Of a DNA stretch of 34,751 bases, positions 15,586 through 23,031 are shown piece after piece (the stretch's first letter is position 1; every line of letters begins with the position of its first letter). Source of the stretch: Amycolatopsis acididurans. GTDB taxonomy: Bacteria; Actinomycetota; Actinomycetes; Mycobacteriales; Pseudonocardiaceae. The position numbers were made by a program, and so were the translations under genes. The notes beneath the pieces are model-generated. The model made no database searches and was not told the origin of the DNA. It was given only the letters and a program-made list of their open reading frames with translations. The stretch is taken from assembly GCF_012328925.1 (NCBI RefSeq), contig NZ_JAAXLS010000064.1:1-34751 (forward strand), given 5' to 3'.

Positions 15586-15663
15586 AACAGCCGACATTCC
15601 GGATACCAGCTGTCTCGCGTTACGCCCAGGTATCGACAATTCCCGGAGTGCCGCCCTGGCGCG

Positions 15664-16590
15664 TCAGGAAATCTCGCGCAGCGCGATCGCCAAGCCCGCC
15701 AGCCGGTCGGTGGCGTCGGCGAGCGCGTCCTTGGACTGGCGCACCCCGGACCCGCTCGCGGCGACCGCGCGGCCCGCGGCCGCGACCAGCGTGCCGTAGT
15801 CGTCCAGGCCGTCTTCGAGCTGCTCAAGGAGGTTTTTGATCGCCGCGTCGAGCGCCTTGCGCTCCCCGGCGGGGGCCGAGTTACGGGCGCGTTCGATGGC
15901 CTCGACGCGCGCCCCGAGCCCCCGCAACGCGGCCGCCGCCTCCGCCGCGGTGCTCCGGGCGTCGGCGACCGAGTCCGGCAGCACGAGCGAGGAGGGCGCG
16001 GAGAGCTGACGTAACAATTCGGCCAGCGTCTCCTCGCTCTCGGCGAGACGCTCCATCGGTGCCCGCGCCGCCGAACCGGTGCGGGGCAGCGGCGGCGGGG
16101 CGGTGTTCACCGGCAGCTCGGTGCGGTTGAGCCTGCGCAGGCGCATCCCGGAGCGGACGCCCAGGGTCGCGAACACGATCGCGAAGAACGCACCGCCCAC
16201 GGCCTGGCTCACCCCGCCGGCGCCGATGAGCCCGAAGCCGGAGGCCGTGGCCGCGAGCCCGCACAGGATCGTCAGCAGGATCCACAGCGTCAGCGCGCGG
16301 GACGTGCGGCGCTTCTGCCGGGCCAGCTTCGCGGCGGGCTCGTTCCAGCGCACCCAGCGCGCCTTGACCTCGGCCACGACCGGCACGTCGCGGATCGACG
16401 GGGGCCGCGGCGGGGCGGGACGCCGCAGCGGATTGGGCCGCGTGTCCCGCCTCGTGCTCTCCTGCTGCTCCGGCGGGAAGTAGCGCTGGAGCTTGTCCTG
16501 CGCGCGCTGGGCGTACTCGGGCAGGCGTTCGATGTACTTGTCCAGCTTCGCGCCGAACTCGCTGAAGTCACGCCGGCCCGAGGCGCTCAT
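15664..16590 (-). CDS. pspM: PspM-like envelope stress membrane protein
   Basis: A 308-residue protein in the position of PspM (Rv2743c), the integral membrane partner of PspA in actinobacteria. A cytosolic basic/proline-rich region comes first, followed by two adjacent hydrophobic segments (LTLWILLTILCGLAATASGF and AVGGAFFAIVFATLG) and a C-terminal helical region rich in Ala/Glu/Leu that looks like coiled coil. The ATG start 16590 follows AAGGGGG. It lies 66 bases after pspA and is presumably co-transcribed. The name rests on position and topology more than on motif. Confidence 0.78.
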   Translation of the reverse strand: MSASGRRDFSEFGAKLDKYIERLPEYAQRAQDKLQRYFPPEQQESTRRDTRPNPLRRPAPPRPPSIRDVPVVAEVKARWVRWNEPAAKLARQKRRTSRALTLWILLTILCGLAATASGFGLIGAGGVSQAVGGAFFAIVFATLGVRSGMRLRRLNRTELPVNTAPPPLPRTGSAARAPMERLAESEETLAELLRQLSAPSSLVLPDSVADARSTAAEAAAALRGLGARVEAIERARNSAPAGERKALDAAIKNLLEQLEDGLDDYGTLVAAAGRAVAASGSGVRQSKDALADATDRLAGLAIALREIS

Positions 16591-16656
16591 GAGCCAACCC
16601 CCTTCGCGGCCACCGTCTCTACGCCGGCGACCGCTCGCTGTGCGGCGCGCGTCCGC

Positions 16657-17490
16657 TCAGGCCTGGTTCTTCTGCTCGGCCTGAACGCGCGCCTGGATCT
16701 CCCGCTGAATGTCTGCCTGCGAGCTGCCCGCCGCCGTGGTGGAACCGTCGGTGACCTGCGCGACCGAGTCCCCCTTGATGGACGCGCGGATCTGCTCGAG
16801 CCGCGAGTGCCCGGCCAGCTGCGTGGTGGCCTGCTGCACCTCCAGCATCCGGCCCTGCACCGAGTTCTGCGCCAGCTCCGCCGACCCGAGCGCCGTGGTG
16901 TAGCGGCGCTCGATCTTCTCCCGCACCTCGTCCAGCGACGGGGTGTTGCCGGGGGCGGCGAGTTCGGACATCTGGTTGAGCGAGGCCGAGACCTTCTCCT
17001 GCATCTTGGCCTGCTCCAGCTGCGAGAGCAGCTTGGTGCGCTCGGCCAGCTTCTGCTGCAGCATCGTCGCGTTGCGCTCGACCGCCTGCTTGGCCTGCGC
17101 CGCCGCCTGCAGCGACTGGTCGTGCAGCGTCTTGAGGTCCTCGATGCCCTGCTCCGCGGTGACCAGCTGCGTGGCGAAGGCCTCGGCGGCGTTCTCGTAC
17201 TGGACCGCCTTCTCGGTGTCGCCCTTCTCGCGCGCCTCATCGGCCAGCACCAGCGCCTGGCGGGCGGAGGCCTGCAGCTTCTCGACCTCGCCGAGCTGCC
17301 GGTTGAGCTTCATCTCCAGCTGCCGCTGGTTACCGATAACCGCCGCGGCCTGCTGGGAGAGCGCCTGGTGGTTGCGCTGCGCTTCCTCGATGGCCTGCTG
17401 GATCTGCACCTTGGGGTCGGCGTGCTCGTCGATCTTCGACGAGAACGCGGCCATCAGGTACTTCCAGGCCTTTACGAACGGGTTGGCCAT
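16657..17490 (-). CDS. pspA: phage shock protein A (PspA/IM30)
   Basis: A 277-residue member of the PspA/IM30/ESCRT-III family, which coats the inner face of the membrane under envelope stress. It starts with the amphipathic membrane-binding helix MANPFVKAWKYLMAAFSSKI, then DPKVQIQQAIEEAQ and a long coiled coil to about residue 220; the tail is Ser/Thr- and Gln-rich. The order clgR-pspA-pspM is that of the mycobacterial Psp system. Unlike a single clgR-led transcript, pspA here is separated from clgR by a strong terminator and has its own ECF-type promoter. Confidence 0.95.
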   Translation of the reverse strand: MANPFVKAWKYLMAAFSSKIDEHADPKVQIQQAIEEAQRNHQALSQQAAAVIGNQRQLEMKLNRQLGEVEKLQASARQALVLADEAREKGDTEKAVQYENAAEAFATQLVTAEQGIEDLKTLHDQSLQAAAQAKQAVERNATMLQQKLAERTKLLSQLEQAKMQEKVSASLNQMSELAAPGNTPSLDEVREKIERRYTTALGSAELAQNSVQGRMLEVQQATTQLAGHSRLEQIRASIKGDSVAQVTDGSTTAAGSSQADIQREIQARVQAEQKNQA

Positions 17491-17569
17491 CTGTTCCGCC
17501 TGCCTTCTTACGTCCCACTGTCCAAGTTGTCCCGATGATCATGTGGGGCGCTGCTCTCCCCTAACCGAG

Positions 17570-17596
17570 CAACGTCCCGACCTCGGCGTGGGTTCC
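17570..17596 (-). promoter_or_regulatory. ECF sigma (SigE-type) promoter of pspA
   Basis: GGAACC (17596-17591), 16 bases, then CGTTG (17574-17570) on the minus strand: the GGAAC-N17-CGTT layout of mycobacterial SigE-class promoters. The leader to ATG 17490 would be about 70 bases. The same layout precedes clgR. Confidence 0.7.
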
Positions 17597-17694
17597 ATCG
17601 TGTCAGGTCAGCGCCTGCTGTTCCAAGCGACCCCGGGGGTATTTCAGGGTGGACCCTGATCGTGTCCGGCGGCGCATCGCCCCGCAAGCGCAAG

Positions 17695-17736
17695 AAGGCC
17701 ACCGCCAGGGTGCTGGGCACTCCCGGCGGTGGCCTT
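17695..17736. terminator. strong hairpin terminator between clgR and pspA
   Basis: A perfect 12-bp stem, AAGGCCACCGCC (17695-17706) and GGCGGTGGCCTT (17725-17736), with an 18-base inner segment that can pair further (GGGTGC/GCAC). It begins 24 bases after the clgR stop and ends in CTT on the minus strand. It should end the rimO-to-clgR transcript. Confidence 0.85.
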
Positions 17737-17759
17737 CGCGGCTCGTGGTCTTGTCGGGC

Positions 17760-18206
17760 TCAGGCCGCGACCATCTTCGGCGCGCGGATCGTGGTGCGCA
17801 GGGCGGGGCCCACGCGCTGCCCGGCTACTCGCAGGTCGGCCAGGTCGTTGCCGATCACGCCGTTGACCGGGCGGCCGCCCTCGAGACGACCGGAGGCCTC
17901 CGCGTGCTCGGGCCGCGCCTTGCCTTCGCCGTCCTCGGCACGCTCCCCCTCGGGGATCGTGTCCACGGTGTCGAGCGCGGAGACGTCGGCGGCCACGTTG
18001 TGCAGCAGTTCACCGAGCGGAAGCTCCAGCGCCTCGCAGATGGAGGCCAGCAGCTCGCTCGATGCTTCCTTCTGCCCGCGCTCCACCTCCGACAGGTAGC
18101 CGAGGCTCACCTTGGCGGCGCGGGAGATATCGCGCAGCGTGCGGCGCTTGTTGGTGCGGGCATGACGAAGCCGATCACCGATCGCCTCGCGCAACAGCAC
18201 GGTCAT
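17760..18206 (-). CDS. clgR: ClgR-type transcription regulator
   Basis: A 148-residue XRE-family regulator. The N-terminal helix-turn-helix (LRDISRAAKVSLGYLSEVERGQKEASSELLASI) matches ClgR, the activator of clp protease and psp genes in actinobacteria; the rest is a charged, probably disordered tail. The C-terminus ends in Val-Ala-Ala, resembling the Ala-Ala tails that mark ClgR for Clp proteolysis. ATG 18206 is preferred because GGGAGG is 6 bases upstream, against 3 bases for the GTG just before it. It follows cinA after 95 bases that contain an ECF promoter and a dyad that may be its own operator. Confidence 0.9.
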   Translation of the reverse strand: MTVLLREAIGDRLRHARTNKRRTLRDISRAAKVSLGYLSEVERGQKEASSELLASICEALELPLGELLHNVAADVSALDTVDTIPEGERAEDGEGKARPEHAEASGRLEGGRPVNGVIGNDLADLRVAGQRVGPALRTTIRAPKMVAA

Positions 18207-18277
18207 CACGCGCCTCCCTTCCTGATACCGACCACGTTACCCAGACCGGGCCCTCCACCGCAGCGATTGACACGGTC

Positions 18278-18294
18278 GTACGCCAAGGGCGAAC
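18278..18294. promoter_or_regulatory. candidate ClgR operator
   Basis: GTACGC-CAAGG-GCGAAC, a 17-base dyad with 5 of 6 positions symmetric and the core CGC-N5-GCG reported for ClgR sites. It overlaps the -10 of the ECF promoter and lies 71-88 bases upstream of clgR, consistent with autoregulation. At this position, binding could block the ECF promoter or support a second promoter. Confidence 0.65.
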
Positions 18295-18317
18295 GCTTCG
18301 ATCAAGTCAGATGTTCC
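18292..18317 (-). promoter_or_regulatory. ECF sigma (SigE-type) promoter of clgR
   Basis: GGAAC (18317-18313), 17 bases, CGTT (18295-18292) on the minus strand, overlapping the last codons of cinA. The spacing is identical to that of the pspA promoter. Confidence 0.65.
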
Positions 18318-18766
18318 GTCAACAACTGGAACGCGGCGCGCACCGATTTGGTTCGAACGGCGCCCCGATCTCCCTCGAACCAGTGAGTACGGACGTCGCG
18401 CAGCCCTGGTCCGGCCAGCCCGATGTGCACGGTGCCGGGCACCACGCCGTCCTGCGGATCCGGCCCGGCGACGCCGGTCAGGCCCAGCCCCCAGTCCGCG
18501 TCGCAGCGATCCCGCGCACCCTCCGCGAGCTGCGCGGCGACCTCCGGATGCACCGCGCCGTGCTCGGCCAGCAACGCCGGGTCCACGCCCGCGAGCCGCG
18601 CCTTGAGGTCGGTGGCGTAGACGATCAGGCCACCGCGCACCACGGCGCTGGAACCCGGGACCTCGGTCAGCGAGGCGCAGACCAGCCCGGCGGTGAGCGA
18701 TTCGGCGGTCGCGACGGTCTCGCCGCGTTCGAGGAGCCGGGCGACGAGCGGGCGGGCCAGGGTCAT
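18302..18766 (-). CDS. cinA: CinA C-terminal family / nicotinamide-nucleotide amidohydrolase
   Basis: A 154-residue stand-alone PncC domain, which deamidates nicotinamide mononucleotide to nicotinate mononucleotide and recycles NAD breakdown products, notably from DNA ligase. Signatures are TAESLTAGLVCASLTEVPGSS, where the Ser is catalytic in PncC, VVRGGLIVYA and the GLTGVAGPD loop. The N-terminal COG1058 domain of full CinA is absent, as in many bacteria. ATG 18766 overlaps the pgsA stop in ATGA. It belongs to the rimO-pgsA-cinA run. Confidence 0.92.
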   Translation of the reverse strand: MTLARPLVARLLERGETVATAESLTAGLVCASLTEVPGSSAVVRGGLIVYATDLKARLAGVDPALLAEHGAVHPEVAAQLAEGARDRCDADWGLGLTGVAGPDPQDGVVPGTVHIGLAGPGLRDVRTHWFEGDRGAVRTKSVRAAFQLLTEHLT

Positions 18767-19392
18767 GACCGGCTGACCGTCCTGCCGCCCGTGGCCCGCA
18801 GGCGCACCGCGCGCACCACGTAGTCGAGCCCGGTGACCACGGTCAGCACCAGCGCGACCCCCATCAGCGCCCAGCGCACCGGCTCGGCGGCGCCGGGCAG
18901 CGGCAGCAGGTACATCACGATCGCCGCGATCTGCGTCAGCGTCTTGGCCTTGCCGCCGCGGCTGGCGGGGATCACACCGTAACGGATCACCCAGAACCGC
19001 AGCAGTGTCACACCGATCTCCCGCACCGCGATCACGATGGTGACCCACCACGGCAGCTCGCCGAGCACGCTCAGCCCGATCAGCGCGGCGCCGATGAGCG
19101 CCTTGTCGGCGATCGGATCGGCGATCTTGCCGAAGTCCGTGATCAGCCCGTAGCGCCGGGCGACCCAGCCATCGACCTGGTCGGTCAGCGACGCGATCGC
19201 GAACAGGATGGTCGCGACCACGCGCCATCCGGTGTCGGCGCCGTCCCCGGCGAACAGCGCGACGACGAAGACGGGGACCAGCACGAGCCGCGACAGGGTC
19301 AGGATATTGGCGATGTTGACGTTGGAGACCCTCGTGCGCGGCGGCAGGCCGTGGCCCTGGGCCTCGGCCGACTCGTCAGGCTGCGTGGCCAT
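18763..19392 (-). CDS. pgsA: CDP-alcohol phosphatidyltransferase (PgsA type)
   Basis: A 209-residue integral membrane enzyme, probably phosphatidylglycerophosphate synthase, which joins CDP-diacylglycerol and glycerol-3-phosphate. The family motif is complete: DQVDGWVAR, then G-x-x-x-D in FGKIADPIAD with all acidic residues. About five to six hydrophobic segments are visible, beginning with ILTLSRLVLVPVFVVALF. ATG 19392 overlaps the rimO stop by one base (TGATG). In M. tuberculosis the corresponding gene, pgsA3, lies next to clgR. Inositol- or cardiolipin-type substrates cannot be excluded from sequence alone. Confidence 0.92.
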   Translation of the reverse strand: MATQPDESAEAQGHGLPPRTRVSNVNIANILTLSRLVLVPVFVVALFAGDGADTGWRVVATILFAIASLTDQVDGWVARRYGLITDFGKIADPIADKALIGAALIGLSVLGELPWWVTIVIAVREIGVTLLRFWVIRYGVIPASRGGKAKTLTQIAAIVMYLLPLPGAAEPVRWALMGVALVLTVVTGLDYVVRAVRLRATGGRTVSRS

Positions 19393-20777
19393 CAGCCCGG
19401 CCGCACGATCAGGTCGACACCCTCGCTGTCCACGACGCGGCACCGCACGATCTGGCCGATCTCGGCGTCTTCCGCGTCGAGCAGCACGCAGGCACCGTCA
19501 ACCTCGGGCGCCTGGTGCGCGGCGCGGCCGACGACCTCCTCACCGGTCTCCTCGACCAGCACGTCCACGGTCTGGCCGACGCGTTCCTCGGCCCGCTGCG
19601 CGGTGAGCTCCTCGACCAGCGCCGAGATCTTGGTGACCCGCTCGGTGACCAGGTCCGGGTCGAGCTTGCCGTCGAAGCCTTCGGCCTCGGTGCCGTCCTC
19701 GTCGGAGTAGCCGAACACGCCGACCGCGTCGAGCCGCGCGCCGGTCAGGAAGCGCTCCAGTTCGGCGAGGTCCTCCTCGGTCTCGCCGGGAAAGCCCACG
19801 ATGACGTTGGTGCGGATGCCCGCGGCCGGCGACAGCTCGCGGATCTGGTCGATCAGCGCCAGGAACGAGTCGGTGGAGCCGAACCGGCGCATCCGCCGCA
19901 GCACCCGCTCGCTGGAGTGCTGGAAGGACAGGTCGAAGTAGTCCGCGACGCCGGGCGTGGTCGCGATCGCGCGCACCAGGTCGGGGCGGGTCTCGGCGGG
20001 CTGCAGGTAGGACACGCGCACGCGCGCGATGCCCTCGATCTCCGCGAGCCTGGGCAGCAGGCGCTCCAGCGCGCGGGTGCCGCCGTCGGCCTTGCTCAGG
20101 TCCTTGCCGTAGGACGTGGAGTTCTCGCTCACCAGGAACAGTTCGCGCACGCCCTCGCCGGCCAGCCACGCGGCCTCGGCCAGGATCTCCTCCGGGCGCC
20201 GCGAGACGAACGACCCGCGGAAGGACGGGATCGCACAGAACGCGCAGCGCCGGTCACAGCCCGAGGCGATCTTCAGCGCCGCGACCGGGCCCTTCTCCAG
20301 CCGGGCCCGCGGCACCCAGCCGTGGCCGGGCACGCTGATCTCGGGGGCCGTGCTCTGCCGGTCGACGGGTGTGATCGGCAGCAGCGTCCGGCGGTCGGCG
20401 GGCACGTGTGAGGCGATCTTGTGCCCGGACACGATCTCGCCCAGACGCTCGGCGAGGTCCGGGTAGTGATCGAAGCCCAGCACGGCGTCGGCCTCGGGCA
20501 GGCTGTCGGCCAGTTCCGCGCCGTAGCGCTCGGCCATGCAGCCGACCGCGACGACCTTGGCGCCGGTATCGGCGGCGGCCAGCAGCGTGTCGACCGAGTC
20601 CTTCTTGGCCGATTCGACGAAGCCACAGGTGTTCACCACGACCACGTCGGAGGCTTCGGGGTCCTCGGACAGCTCCCAGCCACCGGCGGCGAGGCGGCCT
20701 GCCAGTTCCTCGGAGTCGACCTCGTTACGGGCACAACCCAAGGTCAGTAATGAAACGCGGCGAGTGGGAGAAGACAC
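19392..20777 (-). CDS. rimO: ribosomal protein S12 methylthiotransferase RimO
   Basis: A 461-residue radical-SAM methylthiotransferase that modifies Asp in ribosomal protein S12. The N-terminal domain has the three Cys of the auxiliary cluster (GCARN, NTCGF, GCMAE). The radical-SAM motif CDRRCAFC has Cys174, Cys178 and Cys181, and the C-terminal TRAM domain ends the protein. The ARNEVDSE block is typical of RimO rather than MiaB. GTG 20777 is 7 bases after -10 TACCCT and has no ribosome site, so the mRNA is probably leaderless. It is the first gene of the run ending at clgR. Confidence 0.95.
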   Translation of the reverse strand: MSSPTRRVSLLTLGCARNEVDSEELAGRLAAGGWELSEDPEASDVVVVNTCGFVESAKKDSVDTLLAAADTGAKVVAVGCMAERYGAELADSLPEADAVLGFDHYPDLAERLGEIVSGHKIASHVPADRRTLLPITPVDRQSTAPEISVPGHGWVPRARLEKGPVAALKIASGCDRRCAFCAIPSFRGSFVSRRPEEILAEAAWLAGEGVRELFLVSENSTSYGKDLSKADGGTRALERLLPRLAEIEGIARVRVSYLQPAETRPDLVRAIATTPGVADYFDLSFQHSSERVLRRMRRFGSTDSFLALIDQIRELSPAAGIRTNVIVGFPGETEEDLAELERFLTGARLDAVGVFGYSDEDGTEAEGFDGKLDPDLVTERVTKISALVEELTAQRAEERVGQTVDVLVEETGEEVVGRAAHQAPEVDGACVLLDAEDAEIGQIVRCRVVDSEGVDLIVRPG

Positions 20778-20784
20778 GCCAATC

Positions 20785-20790
20785 AGGGTA
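20785..20790 (-). promoter_or_regulatory. leaderless promoter -10 of rimO
   Basis: TACCCT on the minus strand, exactly 7 bases before GTG 20777. The acetyltransferase promoter on the other strand lies in the same 108-base gap. Confidence 0.65.
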
Positions 20791-20873
20791 GCCGCAGCGG
20801 CAGGCCGGGCGTCGCCAGCGGTACCCGCGCGCGGGTGGCGCGACCCACCGCGACAAGGCGGATGCGGCCCGGA

Positions 20874-20879
20874 TACGGT
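20874..20879 (+). promoter_or_regulatory. leaderless promoter -10 of acetyltransferase gene
   Basis: TACGGT, 6 bases before GTG 20886, with no Shine-Dalgarno sequence between. Confidence 0.65.
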
Positions 20880-20885
20880 CGATCG

Positions 20886-21398
20886 GTGCAGCAGGATCCT
20901 CCCACCAACATCACCGTCCGGCGGGCCCGCATCTCCGACGTGCGCAAGATCAAGGCACTCGTGGACGCCGACGCCGGACGGGTACTGCTGGAGAAGGAAC
21001 TGGTGACGCTGTACGAGCACGTGCAGGAGTTCTGGGTGGCCGGCGCCGACGAGGAGATCGTCGGCTGTGGCGCGCTGCACGTGCTGTGGGAAGACCTCGC
21101 CGAGATCCGCACGGTCGCGGTGAACAAGGCCGCACGCAGTCAGGGCATCGGGCACACACTCGTGGGGCGGCTGATCGAACTGGCCGTCGAACTCGGCCTG
21201 CGGCGGATCTTCGTGCTCACCTTCGAGACGAGTTTCTTCGCCCGCCACGGATTCCGCGAGATCGACGGGACGCCGGTGCCGCAGTCGGTCTACGACGAGA
21301 TGCGCCGTTCGATCGACCCCGGCGTCGCGGAATTCCTGGAACTGCCTTACGCCAAGCCGAATACGCTCGGCAACACCCGTATGTTGCTGGAGCTCTGA
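20886..21398 (+). CDS. amino-acid N-acetyltransferase (Rv2747 ArgA-like)
   Basis: A 170-residue GNAT enzyme in the position of M. tuberculosis Rv2747, a short N-acetylglutamate synthase that feeds arginine synthesis. It has the strand ITVRRARISDVRKIKALVD, the segment VGCGALHVLWEDLAEIRTVAV and the CoA loop ARSQGIGHTLVGRLIELA, followed by LGLRRIFVLTFETSFFARHGF, a pattern of ArgA-type GNATs lacking the kinase-like domain. GTG 20886 is 6 bases after a -10 element and removes an unsupported N-terminal extension. It is divergent from rimO. The substrate assignment rests on similarity and synteny. Confidence 0.85.
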   Translation: MQQDPPTNITVRRARISDVRKIKALVDADAGRVLLEKELVTLYEHVQEFWVAGADEEIVGCGALHVLWEDLAEIRTVAVNKAARSQGIGHTLVGRLIELAVELGLRRIFVLTFETSFFARHGFREIDGTPVPQSVYDEMRRSIDPGVAEFLELPYAKPNTLGNTRMLLEL

Positions 21399-21424
21399 GC
21401 GGGATCGGGTCCACAATGGAGCGC

Positions 21425-22069
21425 ATGGGGCTACGCGGGTGGCTGGCCGGCGCGGTGGGGGTCGCGGGGATCGTCGCGACGCTGGCGATCCCGTCGGCGT
21501 CCACGGTCGGCACGACGAGCGGGCAGGCACCGGCGCCCCCGCCGAAGCCGGTCGTCGTGCCCGGCTGCGAGCAGGGGTGCCAGACGGTGTTCTCCGCGGC
21601 GCTGCCCGGCGGCCGCAGGCTCGACGGGCTGTCCTCGGCAGGCGGCGCCGTGCTGGCGTACTGGAGCGGCGGGAACCTGCTCGGCACCACCCAGGTGCGG
21701 GGCAGCGACGGGCGCCCCTACGAGCGGGTGACCGGCGGGGTCTGCGGTTCGGGGCACTGCTCGGTGACGTTCGATTTCGGGGCCCACTCCGCGGCCGTGG
21801 CGTCGCTGCGGCTCGACTCGAAGATCACCGTCGGCACCACGGTCGAAGGCGTCGTCGCCGACGCGCGGGACCTCGACGGCGACGGCATACCGGACGCGGC
21901 CGTACGGCAGAGCACCTACGATCCCAGCTTCGCACTCGCGCCGCTGTACTGGGAGACCTACCTGCTGCGGGGCGACGATCTGGTGCCGACGGGCTGCTCG
22001 GCGCCGGTACACGGCCCGCAGGATGCCCCGGCGGCGCCGGTCACGGGCGAGTGCCCGATGAACATCTAA
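21425..22069 (+). CDS. secreted cysteine-containing protein, function unknown
   Basis: A 214-residue exported protein. A signal peptide covers about the first 26 residues (GWLAGAVGVAGIVATLAIPSAS), then a Pro-rich linker (APAPPPKPVVV). The mature part has six cysteines (GCEQGC, VCGSGHC, GC, EC), fitting three disulfides, a beta-rich pattern, and DLDGDGIPDAAV, an Asp-rich loop as in calcium-binding FG-GAP or EF-hand-like repeats. ATG 21425 is 7 bases after CACAAT, a usable -10; an in-frame ATG at 21416 is an alternative. I do not recognise the family. It lies just before a secreted protease, on the same strand. Confidence 0.7.
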   Translation: MGLRGWLAGAVGVAGIVATLAIPSASTVGTTSGQAPAPPPKPVVVPGCEQGCQTVFSAALPGGRRLDGLSSAGGAVLAYWSGGNLLGTTQVRGSDGRPYERVTGGVCGSGHCSVTFDFGAHSAAVASLRLDSKITVGTTVEGVVADARDLDGDGIPDAAVRQSTYDPSFALAPLYWETYLLRGDDLVPTGCSAPVHGPQDAPAAPVTGECPMNI

Positions 22070-22137
22070 ACATCGCGCAGAGTAGTGATCATCACAAATT
22101 TGAACCATTCGGGTGACACGAGCCGTTACTCCTATCG

Positions 22138-23031
22138 GTGAAAAAGAGTTCTCGTGCGCGCCGGCCGCGAAGGCCCTACACGCTGGCGGTCGCCGTCCTC
22201 GTCGGGGCCGGTGCGGCCTGCGCCCATGTGACCGGCTCGGTGGACTCCGCGGCCGCGGCCCTCGGCCTGCGCAAAGCGACGCCGGTGACCACCGCCTCCG
22301 CACCGGGCACCGAGGCGCCGCCGCCCAGCACGGAGAGGGGCGGGGGAAACAACGCGCCGCCCTCGCCGAAGCCGCTGGTGCCGTTCAACGCCAAGCTCCG
22401 GTCGACGAACATCCCCGAACCCGGCGGCGGGGTGCGCGACGGCGGCTGCAGCGGAGCGCTGATCGCCCCGGACTGGGTCATCACGGCCGGGCACTGCTTC
22501 CACGATCTCGACGGCACGCGCGTCGGCGGGAAGCCCCGGTACACGATGATCGTCACGGTCGGCAAGACCAGGGACAGCGATCCCGGCGGCCGGACGGCGA
22601 AGGTCGTGGACGTGCGCCAGTCCCCCGTCAACGACCTCGCGGTGGTCAAGCTCGACACCCCGATCACCGACATCACGCCGGTGGCGCTCGCGGAGAGCGC
22701 GCCGGATCCGGGGCAGCGCCTGCAGTTCGCGGGCTGGGGTTCGACCTCGGCCACCGTCGTCACCCCGTCCGACCATCTCAAGCGGGGCGAGTTCCGCATC
22801 GCGGCGGTCAACGACTCGACCCTCGACGCGGACCCTGTCGTGCCGAGAACGGTCGAGAACAGCCCGTGCCGCGACGATTCCGGCGGGCCGTTCTTTGTCT
22901 CCGCCGACGACGTCACCGGGCAGCTGGTGGCCACCGAGGTGTCCGGCCCGCAGTGCCCGCAGCCGGGCACCGAGACGTTGGCCAGGGTCGACGTGGCCGC
23001 GTCCTGGATCCGCAAGCAGATCGAGAGCTAA
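22138..23031 (+). CDS. secreted trypsin-fold serine protease
   Basis: A 297-residue S1-family protease. A basic N-terminus and hydrophobic segment (YTLAVAVLVGAGAACA) suggest secretion or anchoring; a low-complexity Pro/Ala linker then leads to the protease domain. The catalytic triad is His119 (ITAGHCF), Asp166 (VNDLAVVKL) and Ser248 (CRDDSGGP). The residue at the classical specificity position 189, six before the Ser, is Ser rather than Asp, so trypsin-like Arg/Lys preference is not expected. The linker could be a propeptide. GTG 22138 is the only suitable start. The stop TAA overlaps the ftsK stop on the other strand. Confidence 0.88.
   Translation: MKKSSRARRPRRPYTLAVAVLVGAGAACAHVTGSVDSAAAALGLRKATPVTTASAPGTEAPPPSTERGGGNNAPPSPKPLVPFNAKLRSTNIPEPGGGVRDGGCSGALIAPDWVITAGHCFHDLDGTRVGGKPRYTMIVTVGKTRDSDPGGRTAKVVDVRQSPVNDLAVVKLDTPITDITPVALAESAPDPGQRLQFAGWGSTSATVVTPSDHLKRGEFRIAAVNDSTLDADPVVPRTVENSPCRDDSGGPFFVSADDVTGQLVATEVSGPQCPQPGTETLARVDVAASWIRKQIES

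Noticed and set aside
17491..17694. Possible ClgR site in front of pspA
   Set aside because: I looked for CGC-N5-GCG and found none; only CGC/GCG pairs at other spacings.
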